DNA from: Lachnospiraceae bacterium OM04-12BH
GTDB taxonomy: Bacteria; Bacillota; Clostridia; Lachnospirales; Lachnospiraceae
Reading direction: 5' to 3'
Assembly: GCA_003490145.1 (NCBI GenBank)
Contig: QULQ01000007.1
Location: 62,001-126,000, forward strand
Length of the DNA: 64,000 nt
Under the pieces are notes generated by a model that saw only the letters and a list, made by a program, of their open reading frames with translations, made no database searches and was not told the DNA's origin. A program made the position numbers and the translations under genes. How positions within the stretch are numbered: position 1 is the stretch's first letter; each line of letters opens with the position of its first letter. This document shows positions 52,454 to 63,430 of the stretch, one piece after another.

Positions 52454-53954
52454 TCCGAAAAAGCTGTCCCTTCAGGAGAAGATGAGCTGTGTTTTTATTC
52501 TGGCCAATATGCTGGTATTTCTGGTTACCCTGCTTTTATTTACCGGAATCAACAGTATGTCCCGGGAAATAGATATGGTTTATGAAGACAATATGCACCT
52601 GAACGAGCTGTCGGATGCGCTGACGTCAGTGCAGGATAGTATGACCGATTATCTGAATGCCAAGACCAGTGATTCCCTGGAGGAGTTTTACCGGAATGAA
52701 CAGACCTATACTGAAATGGTGGAAGAGCTGAATGATGAGATCGCTGGTACTGCTTTTCTGAGGATGGAACGGAGTATCCGGTATATGTCCCAGGAATATC
52801 TGGATGTGGTAGGGCAGACGATCGAGGCCAAACGTGGACGGAATGTGGAGAAGTACAGGGTGCGTTATGAGAATGCCACGCAGATGTATGGCTATATTGA
52901 TACCTATATCAACAGTCTGAACAATGAGCGGTTTCGGAATAACTCAGAGAATTACAGCAGGCTGTCTGACGCGTTCAGACGTTTTGAAATGATCAGCATC
53001 CTGGTGCTGACTGTTGTGATCGTGGGAAATGTGGTATTGATCATCCGGTTTACCGGTGGCATGATCAGGCCGCTCAAAGGCTTGGCAACATCGGCCGACG
53101 AGGTTGCCAGGGGAAATTTTGACGTGGAACTGATACCGGTTGCGGCTGAAGACGAGATCGGTATCGTGACCAAGGCCTTTAACCAGATGGTGGTCAGCAT
53201 CAGACAGTATATTGAGAGACTGAGGCAGAGTATGGAGATCCAGCAGTCACTGAAGGAAAGGGAGCTGATGATGGAAGCACATCTGAAGGATGCGCAGCTG
53301 AAATATCTGCAGGCACAGATCAATCCGCATTTTCTGTTCAATACCCTGAATGCGGGTGCCCAGCTTGCCATGATGGAAGGAGCAGACCGCACCTACGATT
53401 ATGTCCAGAATGTAGCAGAGTTTTTCAGATATAATGTAAAAAAGGGAAATGAAACGGTTACTGTAAGAGAGGAAATTGAACTTGTAGACAACTATATTTA
53501 TATATTGAACGTTAGATTTTCGGGAGAGATCCATTATGAAAAGAAGATAGAGGAAAGCCTGCTTTCCATACAGATGCCGGGAATGATCCTGCAGCCTGTC
53601 GTAGAAAACTGCGTCAACCATGGAATACGGGAGATGGAAGGCAAAGGGAAGATCTGGCTGAAGGTTTATCAGGAAGAGGATGTTGTCTGTATTAGTGTGC
53701 GGGATAATGGAAAGGGGATCAGTCCGGAAAAGATAGAGAAGATTCTGAATGGTACTTACCGGGAGGAAAAACATGTGGGAGGTTCCAATGGGATCGGTAT
53801 GGATAACGTTATCGCAAGACTTAAGCTATATTCAGAAATGGATGATGTGATGAGTATATACAGTGACGGAGAAAATCATGGGACGGAGTTTGTTATATAC
53901 CTGAAGAAAAAGGAAGAGGGGGAGCCTTATCATGTACAGGATCATGCTGGCTGA
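52437..53954 (+). CDS. Sensor histidine kinase, LytS/YesM type
   Basis: ATG 52437 follows GGAGGG inside the end of the preceding gene; ATG 52443 is equally possible. The 505-residue protein has two membrane helices (about 18-40 and 183-205) flanking an extracytoplasmic helical domain, a HAMP domain (about 205-260), the His_kinase block with phosphoacceptor His in QAQINPHFLFNTLN, and an ATPase domain (NCVNHGI, DNGKGI, GIGMDNV). It should phosphorylate the YesN-like regulator whose gene overlaps its end by 23 bp. Confidence 0.93.
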   Translation: MKMKINPKKLSLQEKMSCVFILANMLVFLVTLLLFTGINSMSREIDMVYEDNMHLNELSDALTSVQDSMTDYLNAKTSDSLEEFYRNEQTYTEMVEELNDEIAGTAFLRMERSIRYMSQEYLDVVGQTIEAKRGRNVEKYRVRYENATQMYGYIDTYINSLNNERFRNNSENYSRLSDAFRRFEMISILVLTVVIVGNVVLIIRFTGGMIRPLKGLATSADEVARGNFDVELIPVAAEDEIGIVTKAFNQMVVSIRQYIERLRQSMEIQQSLKERELMMEAHLKDAQLKYLQAQINPHFLFNTLNAGAQLAMMEGADRTYDYVQNVAEFFRYNVKKGNETVTVREEIELVDNYIYILNVRFSGEIHYEKKIEESLLSIQMPGMILQPVVENCVNHGIREMEGKGKIWLKVYQEEDVVCISVRDNGKGISPEKIEKILNGTYREEKHVGGSNGIGMDNVIARLKLYSEMDDVMSIYSDGENHGTEFVIYLKKKEEGEPYHVQDHAG

Positions 53955-55536
53955 TGATGAAGGGATTGTGATCGATTCACTGAAATTTATCATTGAAAAA
54001 GAATTTGGGGATCTCTGTGAGATCCAGTATGCCAAAACAGGAAGAAGTGTAATTGAGCTGGCGGAAAGCTTCCGGCCGGATATTGCGGTCATGGATATCC
54101 AGATGCCTGGTATCAATGGAATTGACGCAATAAAGGAAATCAAGAAGTCAAACAGCAGTACAGTGTTTATCGTGATGTCGGCCTACGATAAGTTCGACTA
54201 TGCACAGGAGGCCATTTCACTTGGGGTTCTTGAATATATTACGAAGCCCATGGAGAGAAAGCGGATTCTGGCTGTCCTGAAAAAAGCTATGGAGATCATT
54301 GACAGGGAAAAGGAAAAGCGGAAAAGGGAGCTGCTGGTCAAGGAAAAGCTGGAAACGGTAGTTCCTATCATTGAGAGCGGGCTGATATCCAATATCCTTC
54401 TGCAGGAGCATTTTGAAGAGGATATAGAGAATTATAAGACGCTGCTTGGGATAGACAGCGGATATGCCTACATGGTGGCAGTTGTATGCGGGGATGAGCA
54501 GCAGGGGAATCATATGACCAATGCGGTAGGAAGCAGTGTCAGGATGCAGAATCATTATCAGGAGGTACGCACGATCCTGAAGGAATACTTTAACTGCTAT
54601 GTAGGATCGGTAATGGCCAATAAGCTGGCAGTCCTGGTGCCCTATGAAAAGGAAGCCATGGATTATAATGAGCGTATCGAGCTGATCGAAAAGGCAAGGG
54701 AAGCAGTGCGGTATCTGAGAAAACGGACAGATATCAGCTTCAGGATAGGGTTTGGAAGTGTAGGTGAAATGCGGGATATGGCAGATTCCTATACGCAGGC
54801 ATTACGGGTGCTGGTGGAATCAACAGGGAGCGTTGCCCATGTGGATGATCTCCCCATACGCTGTGAGTATGCCGGGGATTATCCTATTAAGCTGGAGAAG
54901 AGATTATTTGAAGAAATTGAGAATGGTGAAATAAATAATGCCACAGCTTCTGCCAAGAGCTTCTTTGACTGGATGATGGAAAGTGGGTCAGGGCTTATGG
55001 ATATCCGGTTGAAGGTACTGGAATTTGTATTGTGGTCAGAACACATTGCCTATGAAAAGGGAGGTATGACCTATCAGCTGAATATCAGAAGTGATTATCT
55101 GCCGGGAATCATGAGCATAGAGGATCCGGAGAGACTGCGGCTCTGGTTTACGGATAAGATAGCAGAGGCTTGCAGAAATATCCAGAGTAAACGGTCAGAG
55201 AAATCCGGAAGTGTGATCGAAGAGGCCATGCGTTATATCAGGGAGAACTACAACAGGGATATTTCCCTTGATGAGGTATCAAGGGAGGTAAATATCAGTC
55301 CTTATTATTTCAGCAAGCTTTTTAAGGACAGTACAGAGCAGAATTTTATTGAATATCTGACTAATCTGAGGATGGATAAGGCTAAGGAGCTTTTACTCAC
55401 GACAGATAGCTCCATGAAGGAAATCTGTTCTATGGTGGGCTATGCTGATCCTAATTATTTCAGCAGGACTTTTAAGAAAAATATAGGGGTAACGCCAACA
55501 GAATATAAGGAAAATAAGGGGGATACCGTAGGATGA
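53932..55536 (+). CDS. Response regulator with AraC-type DNA-binding domain (YesN-like)
   Basis: The 534-residue protein has a receiver domain (residues 1-120; acidic Asp8-Asp9, phosphoacceptor Asp55 in AVMDIQMPG, Lys in YITKPME), a long middle helical region (about 130-415) and a C-terminal AraC double helix-turn-helix (about 425-530; ISLDEVSREVNISPYYFSKLFK ... MVGYADPNYFSRTFKKN). It probably activates the downstream sugar-transport genes. GGGGGAGCC precedes the start. Confidence 0.94.
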   Translation: MYRIMLADDEGIVIDSLKFIIEKEFGDLCEIQYAKTGRSVIELAESFRPDIAVMDIQMPGINGIDAIKEIKKSNSSTVFIVMSAYDKFDYAQEAISLGVLEYITKPMERKRILAVLKKAMEIIDREKEKRKRELLVKEKLETVVPIIESGLISNILLQEHFEEDIENYKTLLGIDSGYAYMVAVVCGDEQQGNHMTNAVGSSVRMQNHYQEVRTILKEYFNCYVGSVMANKLAVLVPYEKEAMDYNERIELIEKAREAVRYLRKRTDISFRIGFGSVGEMRDMADSYTQALRVLVESTGSVAHVDDLPIRCEYAGDYPIKLEKRLFEEIENGEINNATASAKSFFDWMMESGSGLMDIRLKVLEFVLWSEHIAYEKGGMTYQLNIRSDYLPGIMSIEDPERLRLWFTDKIAEACRNIQSKRSEKSGSVIEEAMRYIRENYNRDISLDEVSREVNISPYYFSKLFKDSTEQNFIEYLTNLRMDKAKELLLTTDSSMKEICSMVGYADPNYFSRTFKKNIGVTPTEYKENKGDTVG

Positions 55537-56582
55537 AAAAGCATATCGGCAGCTTTCTTTTGATGCTCATACTGCTGATCACTATGGCAGGCTGTGGCAG
55601 TATGGAAAAGGAAATGACGGAGGGAGAAAAGGATAAGGAGGACAAGATCCAGATAGGACTGTGCTTTGATTCCTTCGTGATTGAAAGATGGCAGAGAGAC
55701 AGGGATATTTTCGTATCTATGGCCAAGGAGCTTGGAGCGGAGGTAAATGTCCAGAATGCCAATGGAGATATTGAACAGCAGAGAAAACAGATCGATTACT
55801 TTATTGATAAGGGAATGGATGTGATCGCGATTATCTGTATTGATTCCAATACGCAGAGCGACTGCGTAAAGAAGGCGAAGGATGCCGGTATCAAGGTGAT
55901 CGCCTATGACAGACTGATCCGGAATGCAGATGTGGATCTGTATATTTCCTTTGATAATGAAATGGTCGGTAACATGATGGGAGAAGCTCTTGTGGAAAAG
56001 GGAATCGATGGCGGCAAGGTGCTGATGCTTGGCGGATCAGCAACGGATAGTAATGTACCCCTTGTAGAAGATGGCTTCCGGAAGGTCATGGGGGCACACA
56101 ATGTGACGATTCTGGACTCCATGCACGCAGAAGGGTGGAAGGCAGAGCTGGCATCAGCATACCTGGATGATCATATGGGGCTTGTGACGGAAACAGATGC
56201 CATTATGTGCGGTAATGATGACCTGGCAAGCAAGGTAGTACATAATCTTAAGGAAAAACGGATGGCAGGAGACATTCTTGTGGTAGGACAGGATGCGGAT
56301 CTGGAGGCCTGTCAGCGTATAGTGGAGGGAACCCAGGTCATGACAGTATACAAGCCGGTAGAAAAGCTTGCCCAGAAGGCTGCAGAATGTGCAGTGAAGC
56401 TGGCAAAAGGAGAAGAACTGGAGGGAACCGTGTCAATGAATGACGGAACCTATGAGATCCCCTATATCGGACTGGAGCCGATCAGTGTGAATGAGGACAA
56501 TATGAATGAGGTGATCATAGGGAGCGGCTTTCATCTGAAGGAGGATGTTTATTTAAATGTACCGGGGAAAATGCCGGAATAA
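55533..56582 (+). CDS. Sugar-binding lipoprotein, XylF-like
   Basis: The 349-residue precursor has a lipobox TMAGC (Cys21) and a type I binding-protein fold with the XylF-like segment FVIERWQRDRDIFVSMAKEL (residues 48-67), QNANGDIEQQRKQIDYFIDKG and YDRLIRNADVDLYISFDN. It overlaps the yesN-like gene by 4 bp, so it is made with the sensor system rather than with the transporter. It could feed sugar to the transporter or compete with the anchored sensor. A strong terminator follows. Confidence 0.88.
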   Translation: MKKHIGSFLLMLILLITMAGCGSMEKEMTEGEKDKEDKIQIGLCFDSFVIERWQRDRDIFVSMAKELGAEVNVQNANGDIEQQRKQIDYFIDKGMDVIAIICIDSNTQSDCVKKAKDAGIKVIAYDRLIRNADVDLYISFDNEMVGNMMGEALVEKGIDGGKVLMLGGSATDSNVPLVEDGFRKVMGAHNVTILDSMHAEGWKAELASAYLDDHMGLVTETDAIMCGNDDLASKVVHNLKEKRMAGDILVVGQDADLEACQRIVEGTQVMTVYKPVEKLAQKAAECAVKLAKGEELEGTVSMNDGTYEIPYIGLEPISVNEDNMNEVIIGSGFHLKEDVYLNVPGKMPE

Positions 56583-56630
56583 GAGGGATGATATGCTGCG
56601 ACGATAAAAACAGAACAGGATTAAATTTGG

Positions 56631-56676
56631 AAAAGGACTGTGACGAGCACAAAAAAATGCTAGCACAGTCCTTTTT
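56631..56676 (+). terminator. Rho-independent terminator between the sensor operon and the transporter operon
   Basis: AAAAGGACTGTG and CACAGTCCTTTTT form the outer stem, AGCA/TGCT an inner one. It separates the two transcription units. Confidence 0.93.
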
Positions 56677-56789
56677 GACACCATGAGGGAATCAAAAAAA
56701 TACAGAAAGTCATAATTTTGTCCTGCTTCTTCTATGGTATGATCCTACTGTAAACAAAATCTACAAAGTAATAGGGAGGTAAAATTTCT

Positions 56790-57962
56790 ATGAAGAAAAA
56801 ATTACTGAGCGTACTTCTTACCACAGCAATGGTAGCTTCCATGCTGGTAGGATGCGGATCATCACAGGGGGCAGCAGAAAGTACGAGTACAAGCACAGAT
56901 ACGCAGGAGGCAGCACCGGCAGAGGATGCATCATCTGAGACCACTGATGCGGCAGCAGACACAGCAGCAGACACAGCAGCCGGTGGCGGAAAAGTTGGTG
57001 TGGCAATGCCTACCAAGGATCTTCAGAGATGGAATCAGGATGGCTCCAATATGGAAGCTCAGCTGAAGGAAGCCGGATATGAGGTAGATCTCCAGTATGC
57101 ATCAAATGATATTCCGACCCAGGTATCTCAGATCGAGAACATGATCAACTCAGGCTGTGAGCTTCTGGTAATCGCTTCTATCGATGGTGATTCCCTTGGA
57201 ACCGTTCTTGAGCAGGCAAAGGAAAAGAATATTCCGGTTATCGCTTATGACCGTCTGATCATGAACTCTGATGCTGTTACATATTATGCTACATTTGATA
57301 ACTACATGGTAGGAACCAAGCAGGGTGAATACATCAAGGAAAAGCTTGATCTTGACAATGCAGACGGACCCTTCAATATTGAGCTTGTAACAGGTGATCC
57401 TGGTGATAACAATGCAAGATTCTTCTTCGGTGGTGCTATGGATGTGCTTCAGCCCTACATCGATGCAGGCAAGCTTGTTGTTAAGTCTGGTCAGACAGAT
57501 TTCGAAACAGTTGCAACAGCAAACTGGTCAACAGAAACAGCACAGTCCAGAATGGATGCTATCATTTCTGCAAACTATGCAGATGGAACCAAGCTTGATG
57601 CAGTTCTCTGCTCCAATGACTCTACAGCACTTGGTGTTACCAACTCACTGGAAGCAAACTACACAGGTGAGTGGCCGATCATTACCGGTCAGGACTGTGA
57701 TATCGCAAATGTAAAGAATATGATCGCTGGCAAACAGTCTATGTCTATCTTCAAGGATACACGTACACTGGCATCCAAGGTAGTAGAAATGGTAGATGCA
57801 GTTATGAAGGGCGGAGAGGCACCTGTTAACGATACAGAGACCTATGATAACGGTACTGGTGTAATTCCTTCTTACCTGTGCGAACCTGTATTCGCAGATG
57901 CAAGCAACTACAAGGAGCTGCTTGTTGATTCCGGATACTACGCAGAAGCTGATTTACAGTAA
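56790..57962 (+). CDS. Sugar-binding lipoprotein of the ABC transporter, ChvE/XylF family
   Basis: The 390-residue precursor has a lipobox MLVGC (Cys22), a Ser/Thr/Ala-rich linker (to about 67) and a ChvE-like binding domain (KVGVAMPTKDLQRWNQDGSNM ..., YASNDIPTQVSQIENMINSG). ChvE-type proteins bind aldoses such as arabinose, galactose, glucose or xylose. GGGAGG precedes the start. Its promoter appears to carry an extended -10 (TGGTATGAT near 56734-56742). A GC-rich hairpin after the gene suggests higher expression than the membrane subunits. Confidence 0.92.
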   Translation: MKKKLLSVLLTTAMVASMLVGCGSSQGAAESTSTSTDTQEAAPAEDASSETTDAAADTAADTAAGGGKVGVAMPTKDLQRWNQDGSNMEAQLKEAGYEVDLQYASNDIPTQVSQIENMINSGCELLVIASIDGDSLGTVLEQAKEKNIPVIAYDRLIMNSDAVTYYATFDNYMVGTKQGEYIKEKLDLDNADGPFNIELVTGDPGDNNARFFFGGAMDVLQPYIDAGKLVVKSGQTDFETVATANWSTETAQSRMDAIISANYADGTKLDAVLCSNDSTALGVTNSLEANYTGEWPIITGQDCDIANVKNMIAGKQSMSIFKDTRTLASKVVEMVDAVMKGGEAPVNDTETYDNGTGVIPSYLCEPVFADASNYKELLVDSGYYAEADLQ

Positions 57963-57983
57963 AATAATTGGCAGGATGATTAT

Positions 57984-58009
57984 GGCAGGTGGGTTCTTGC
58001 CCGCCTGCC
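57984..58009 (+). promoter_or_regulatory. Intercistronic hairpin after the binding-protein gene
   Basis: GGCAGGTGGG and CCCGCCTGCC pair (one wobble) around TTCTTG, followed by AGTTTTAT. It could be a leaky terminator or an mRNA-stabilising stem. Confidence 0.75.
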
Positions 58010-58136
58010 AGTTTTATATCGGAAAATGAAGGGAGCTGCCGGAGGCAGATTCCCGGGAGAAGGTATTTTAATTCTATAAATAATTTTATAAATTGATTAG
58101 ATCATGCGGAAACAGTAAGACTTGGGAGGGATACAG

Positions 58137-59681
58137 TTGGCAAAAATATTACTGGAAATGAAAAATATTACCAAGACATTCCCTGGCGTAAAGGCGCTTG
58201 ACAATGTAAATCTGCAAGTGGAGGAAGGTGAAATCCACGCACTTGTAGGAGAAAATGGTGCTGGAAAATCCACACTTATGAATGTACTGAGTGGAATATA
58301 CCCTTATGGAACCTATGAAGGGGATATTATTTACGATGGTGAGGTCTGTAAATTCAATACCATTAAGGACAGTGAGGAAAAGGGGATCGTTATTATTCAT
58401 CAGGAGCTGGCCCTGATTCCTTATATGACAATTGGGGAAAATATGTTCCTCGGAAATGAACGGGGACATAAATATAAAATTAACTGGAACGAGACCAATG
58501 CACGGGCGGCAGAACTGCTTAAGACGGTAGGACTTCATGAAGGCCCGCAGACATTGATCAAGGATATCGGAGTAGGAAAGCAGCAGCTGGTAGAAATCGC
58601 AAAGGCACTGGCCAAGAATGCAAAGCTGCTGATTCTGGATGAGCCTACTGCATCTTTAAATGAGACAGATTCCAAAGCACTTCTGGATCTGATGCTTCAG
58701 CTGAAGGAGCAGGGAATGACATCCATCATCATATCCCATAAGCTGAATGAGGTTTCTTATGTGGCTGACAAGATCACAGTGATCCGGGACGGTTCTACGA
58801 TAGAAACACTGGATAAGAAGGTGGATGAGATCTCGGAGGGACGGATCATTAAGGGAATGGTAGGACGTGAGATCTCCGACCGTTTCCCGAAGAGAGAGCC
58901 GCATATTGGTGATATCCGGATGGAGGTAAAGCACTGGAATGTATATCATCCGCTGTATTCAGAACGGAAGGTGGTGGATGATGTCAGCCTCAATGTGAGA
59001 AGGGGAGAGGTTGTAGGAATCTCAGGACTGATGGGCGCAGGAAGAACAGAGCTTGCTATGAGTCTGTTTGGAAAGAGCTATGGAGATAACATCAGTGGAG
59101 AATTATATATCAATGGAAAGGAAGTCCATCTGAACAACGTACAGGAAGCGATCAGGAACAAGCTTGCCTATGTTACGGAGGACAGAAAGGGAAATGGTCT
59201 GATCCTGAGCAACCCGATCAAGATCAATACCACACTTTCCAATCTGGATGCAGTCAGCAGCCATACTGTGATCGATAAGGATAAAGAATATAATGTGGCG
59301 GTTGACTACAAAGAAAAACTGAAAACAAAATGTCCGACGGTAGAACAGAATGTTGGAAACCTGAGCGGTGGCAATCAGCAGAAAGTACTTCTTGCAAAAT
59401 GGATGTTTGCAGATCCTGATATTCTGATACTGGATGAACCGACAAGAGGAATTGACGTTGGTGCAAAATATGAGATCTATTGCATCATCAATCATCTGGT
59501 GGCAGAAGGAAAATCCGTCATTATGATTTCTTCAGAGCTTCCGGAGATTCTGGGCATGTGCGACAGGATCTATATTATGAACGAAGGGAAAATGGTTGGA
59601 GAGCTGGCAGGAAGTGAGGCAACACAGGAACTGATCATGTCTCATATTCTTGGCACAGCAGGAAAGGAGCAAACAGCATGA
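58137..59681 (+). CDS. Sugar ABC transporter, two-domain ATP-binding protein
   Basis: TTG 58137 lies six bases after GGGAGGG; the TTG at 58122 overlaps that site. The 514-residue protein has two ATPase halves: the first with Walker [15 protein letters not shown] and signature-like [15 protein letters not shown], the second with a degenerate P-loop ([13 protein letters not shown]) and full signature [15 protein letters not shown]. This is the layout of XylG/GguA/MmsA-type sugar importers. It overlaps the permease gene by 4 bp. Confidence 0.94.
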   Translation: MAKILLEMKNITKTFPGVKALDNVNLQVEEGEIHALVGENGAGKSTLMNVLSGIYPYGTYEGDIIYDGEVCKFNTIKDSEEKGIVIIHQELALIPYMTIGENMFLGNERGHKYKINWNETNARAAELLKTVGLHEGPQTLIKDIGVGKQQLVEIAKALAKNAKLLILDEPTASLNETDSKALLDLMLQLKEQGMTSIIISHKLNEVSYVADKITVIRDGSTIETLDKKVDEISEGRIIKGMVGREISDRFPKREPHIGDIRMEVKHWNVYHPLYSERKVVDDVSLNVRRGEVVGISGLMGAGRTELAMSLFGKSYGDNISGELYINGKEVHLNNVQEAIRNKLAYVTEDRKGNGLILSNPIKINTTLSNLDAVSSHTVIDKDKEYNVAVDYKEKLKTKCPTVEQNVGNLSGGNQQKVLLAKWMFADPDILILDEPTRGIDVGAKYEIYCIINHLVAEGKSVIMISSELPEILGMCDRIYIMNEGKMVGELAGSEATQELIMSHILGTAGKEQTA

Positions 59682-60868
59682 GTAAAATAAAATCTGTGGA
59701 TTTTGTTAAAAAATATACAATGATAATCGTACTGATCATAGTAACAGCATTCTTTGCCTGGAGAACAGGAGGAGCAATTCTGCTGCCCATGAATGTCAGC
59801 AGTCTGATCTCACAGAATGCCTATGTATTTATCCTGGCAACCGGTATGCTGCTCTGTATCCTGACAGGCGGCAACATTGATCTTTCTGTTGGTTCCGTTG
59901 TCTGCTTCGTCGGTGCGATCGGTGCCATGCTGATGGTAAACATGAAGATGAATATGTGGCTGGCTATCCTGATCATGTTTGTTGTAGGAACACTGATCGG
60001 TGCATTCCAGGGCTTCTGGATCGCCTATGTCAGGATCCCTCCCTTTATTGTAACACTGGCCGGCATGCTTGCCTTCCGTGGCTTAAGCAATGTTGTACTG
60101 GATGGTATGACAGTATCCATTAAGGACTGTACAACCTTTGTAAATCTGTTTGGCGGCGGTGCTGACTGCTACATACCGGATTTCTTCGGAAGTGGTTCCC
60201 TGAATATGACCTGTATCTTTGCCGGTGTTCTGGCAGCAGCAATCTATATTTTCATTCAGATCAAGGGAAGAATGGATAAGGTAAAGAAGGGCTATGAGGT
60301 AGAGGGTCTTACTTCTGCTATCGTGAAAATGGTGATCATCACAGTTGTCATTCTCGCCTTTACCTACAGACTGGCACAGCATAAGGGTATTCCGAGCGTT
60401 CTGATCTGGGTACTGATCGTTATCATGGTGTATGGTTATATCACCTCCAATACAACAGTGGGACGTTACTTCTATGCAGTAGGAGGAAATGAGAAGGCGA
60501 CAAAGCTTTCTGGTATCAATACAAATAAGGTTTATTTCCTGGCATATATGAACATGGGCTTTTTAGCAGCTCTTGCCGGAATGGTAACAATCGCACGTAT
60601 GACATCCGCACAGCCCACTTATGGACAGAACTATGAAATGGATGCAATCGGCTCCTGCTTTATCGGCGGTGCCTCTGCATATGGCGGAACAGGAACAGTT
60701 CCTGGTGTTATTGTTGGTGCGGTGCTGATGGGTGTGATCAACCTTGGTATGTCCCTGATGGGTGTAGACCAGAATATGCAGAAGGTAGTAAAGGGTCTTG
60801 TACTTCTGGCAGCAGTTATCTTCGATGTAGTATCCAAACGTGGTGGAAAATTAATTGCCAAAAATTAA
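59678..60868 (+). CDS. Sugar ABC transporter permease (XylH/GguB-like)
   Basis: The 396-residue protein has ten or more hydrophobic helices, the conserved [19 protein letters not shown] and [21 protein letters not shown], and [18 protein letters not shown]. It is longer than RbsC-type permeases because of an extra loop and helix (about 175-235), as in XylH/GguB. AAAGGAG lies in the end of the ATPase gene. A terminator follows. Confidence 0.94.
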   Translation: MSKIKSVDFVKKYTMIIVLIIVTAFFAWRTGGAILLPMNVSSLISQNAYVFILATGMLLCILTGGNIDLSVGSVVCFVGAIGAMLMVNMKMNMWLAILIMFVVGTLIGAFQGFWIAYVRIPPFIVTLAGMLAFRGLSNVVLDGMTVSIKDCTTFVNLFGGGADCYIPDFFGSGSLNMTCIFAGVLAAAIYIFIQIKGRMDKVKKGYEVEGLTSAIVKMVIITVVILAFTYRLAQHKGIPSVLIWVLIVIMVYGYITSNTTVGRYFYAVGGNEKATKLSGINTNKVYFLAYMNMGFLAALAGMVTIARMTSAQPTYGQNYEMDAIGSCFIGGASAYGGTGTVPGVIVGAVLMGVINLGMSLMGVDQNMQKVVKGLVLLAAVIFDVVSKRGGKLIAKN

Positions 60869-60885
60869 TTTCTGCATATCTAATC

Positions 60886-60924
60886 AAAGAGGGCCGGGTG
60901 CATATGCACTTTATGGCCCTTTTT
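60886..60924 (+). terminator. Rho-independent terminator of the sugar transporter operon
   Basis: AGGGCC and GGCCCT form the outer stem and GTGCATATGCAC a second one inside, followed by TTTTT. It contains the ATG at 60898, which argues against that codon as a start. Confidence 0.88.
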
Positions 60925-60975
60925 GGATATGAAAGCGGCAGCGATATTGTGGCATATTTACAGGAGGAAATAATT

Positions 60976-62745
60976 GTGGGGAAAAGGGAAAAAAAGGAAA
61001 AGAAAATACGAAAAACGAGGAAAAAGCAGGGGATCGGACTGGAAATGAAGATCATGCTGCTGATTCTTCTGTTTGCGGCTGCAGCCTTTGGCTGTATTTT
61101 TATTCTGGTAAATAAGCTGCAGTCAATAACTAATGTCAGCAATGAGATCGTAACAAAGCAGGTGACAGAGCAGGAGCAGATATCCGAGCTTTCCAGAGAA
61201 TTTACCTATATTAACGGGCAGGTACTGACGCACGTCATGACGACCAATAATGTGACCATGGAGGAGCTGAAGACAAAGATCCTGGCAGAAATGGAGCAGA
61301 TGGATACACAGATGGATGCATTTTCAAAATGTCTTTCTGAAAATGACCAGAGAAGGGATGCGTTCCAGTCTGCGTACGATGTGTATGCGAAGTACAAGAG
61401 AACAGTAGAAAGTCTGCTGGAAACCAGTGCAGCGAACAAGACGCAGGCATATGTATCGGCTACCTCCAATCTGCCGATGTTTAACGAGAGTATAGAAGCC
61501 TGCATGGATGAAATGCTTGAGATCACGGAGACACAGATGGATATTGCCCATGCGGGCATGGAAGAGAGGGCAGAAAGTGTACCCGGAATTGTTGCGGTGG
61601 CGTCACTGATCCTTGCCCTGACAATGCTGCTGATCATGACAGGGATCAAGCTCTGGGTGATCAATCCTGTAAAGGGCGCTACAAAGCAGGTAGATGATCT
61701 GGTGGAAGGGATCCGGAATAATGAAGGGGATATCACCAGACGGATCCGGGTAAGGTCACGGGATGAAATCGGCAGACTTTCTATGGCGATCAATGATCTG
61801 GTTTCCCAGATGCAGGAAATTATCGAAGCACTCCAAAACGGATGCAGAAGGATGCAGGAGACACAGACAGGTATTTCCGCATGCGTGGAAAAGGTAAATG
61901 AAAGTGCGGCGAACACGACACAGAATCTGACAAGGCTTTCCGGAGGAATGGAAAAGGTATCCGGAGCCGTACAGGAGGTAAAGGAGGATACGCTGCTTCT
62001 TGGACAGACTGTGGAGGGAATGAAGCAGGTTGCAGAAGAAGGCAGCAGCTATGCGGCTGGTATTAAGGGAAAAGCAGGAGAAATGAAGGAGGTGGCTCTG
62101 GCAAGCAAGAAAGAGGCCACAAGTATGCTTTCCGAGATCAATACGGCGGTGAACAGCTCGATCGAAAGCAGTCAGCAGATCCATAAGATAACCAAGCTGA
62201 CAGGGGATATCCTCGGAATTGCCGGCACAACAAATCTGCTTGCGCTGAATGCGTCCATAGAGGCAGCAAGGGCAGGAGAGGCAGGAAAGGGATTTGCTGT
62301 TGTAGCAGAGGAGATCAGAAATCTGGCGGACAGTTCAAGAGAATCGGCAAACCATATCAAGGAGATCAGCGACAGGGTAGTAGAGAGTGTACAGGAGCTT
62401 TCCGATAATGCGACAAGGCTGCTTACCTTTGTCAATACAAAGGTGCTTGCTGATTATGATACACTGGAGAATACAGGGAAAAATTATCATGAAGCGGCAG
62501 ATCATGTAGATGAAATGATGTCAGATGTAAAAGAGCAGATCGGCAGGATACAGGAAAGCCTGCAGCATGTCAATACAGCAAATGACAGTATAGAAAAGAC
62601 CGTAAATGACAGTAACGGAATGCTTTCTGTGGTTTGGGAAAATAATCACGGAATGGAAGAAGAAATGAAGGATATTTCTTCTTCCATTGAAGATATGTCA
62701 GGAGTAGTGGAACAGCTTCAGGACAGTATCCGGTGCTTTAAATGA
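60976..62745 (+). CDS. Methyl-accepting chemotaxis protein
   Basis: GTG 60976 lies eight bases after AGGAGG. The 589-residue protein has a basic N-terminus, a membrane helix (about 26-47), a four-helix-bundle type external domain (about 48-217), a second helix (about 218-238), HAMP (about 240-295) and a signalling domain with the hairpin tip [38 protein letters not shown] (about 413-450). It relays stimuli to CheW/CheA. Its place after the sugar transporter suggests it senses the same sugars, perhaps through their binding lipoproteins. Its end overlaps the lrgB end by 8 bp. Confidence 0.94.
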   Translation: MGKREKKEKKIRKTRKKQGIGLEMKIMLLILLFAAAAFGCIFILVNKLQSITNVSNEIVTKQVTEQEQISELSREFTYINGQVLTHVMTTNNVTMEELKTKILAEMEQMDTQMDAFSKCLSENDQRRDAFQSAYDVYAKYKRTVESLLETSAANKTQAYVSATSNLPMFNESIEACMDEMLEITETQMDIAHAGMEERAESVPGIVAVASLILALTMLLIMTGIKLWVINPVKGATKQVDDLVEGIRNNEGDITRRIRVRSRDEIGRLSMAINDLVSQMQEIIEALQNGCRRMQETQTGISACVEKVNESAANTTQNLTRLSGGMEKVSGAVQEVKEDTLLLGQTVEGMKQVAEEGSSYAAGIKGKAGEMKEVALASKKEATSMLSEINTAVNSSIESSQQIHKITKLTGDILGIAGTTNLLALNASIEAARAGEAGKGFAVVAEEIRNLADSSRESANHIKEISDRVVESVQELSDNATRLLTFVNTKVLADYDTLENTGKNYHEAADHVDEMMSDVKEQIGRIQESLQHVNTANDSIEKTVNDSNGMLSVVWENNHGMEEEMKDISSSIEDMSGVVEQLQDSIRCFK

Positions 62746-63430
62746 TGCCTGCAAACAGGGAGGCACCGATCACAGTCATGATACCGGAGACAACGATTGA
62801 AAGACTGCTGATGGCACCCTCTACCTCGCCAAGCTCCATTGCCTTGGCTGTTCCGATGGCGTGAGAGGCGCTGCCAAGTGCCACACCCTTTGCCACGGGT
62901 TCTGTGATACGGAAGATTTTTAAGATGGTTTCTCCGATCACATTACCAAGGACACCGGTGATGATGATGACAGCGGCAGTGATAGAAACGTAACCGCCCA
63001 GCTCTTCTGATATGCCGATACCGATGGCGGTAGTGATGGACTTGGGAAGCAGGGTTACATATTCCTCATGGGAAAGCCCAAAGAGCAGAACCAGTGCAAG
63101 GACACAGAGAAGGCTTGTAAGTACACCGGAGGCAATACCGGCCAAGATAGCCTTCCAGTTCTTTTTCAGCACAGCAAGCTGATCATACAGGGGAATTGCC
63201 AGAGCAACAGTAGCCGGTGTCAGCAGGTAGCTCAGATATTTGGCACCTTCATTGTAGGTGTTATAATCAATATGACACAGCAGCAGTACACCAATAGTGA
63301 TCACGATGGAGATCAGCAGAGGGTTGAAAACACCGAGATGAAAGCGCTGCTTTAAAAGCATACCAATGCCGTAAGCAAGAAGGCTTACCACAACACCAAA
63401 AAAGACGGAGGTTTCAATGAATGTACTCAT
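62738..63430 (-). CDS. lrgB: LrgB-family membrane protein
   Basis: The 230-residue protein has about six hydrophobic helices and LrgB landmarks: [36 protein letters not shown] and [15 protein letters not shown]. LrgAB affects murein hydrolase activity and, in several Firmicutes, pyruvate or other metabolite transport. It overlaps lrgA by 4 bp. Its 3' end overlaps the chemotaxis gene on the other strand. Confidence 0.95.
   Translation of the reverse strand: MSTFIETSVFFGVVVSLLAYGIGMLLKQRFHLGVFNPLLISIVITIGVLLLCHIDYNTYNEGAKYLSYLLTPATVALAIPLYDQLAVLKKNWKAILAGIASGVLTSLLCVLALVLLFGLSHEEYVTLLPKSITTAIGIGISEELGGYVSITAAVIIITGVLGNVIGETILKIFRITEPVAKGVALGSASHAIGTAKAMELGEVEGAISSLSIVVSGIMTVIGASLFAGII

Noticed and set aside
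60898..60900. ATG 60898 as the chemotaxis receptor start
   Set aside because: It lies within a terminator hairpin and has no binding site; GTG 60976 has AGGAGG eight bases upstream.
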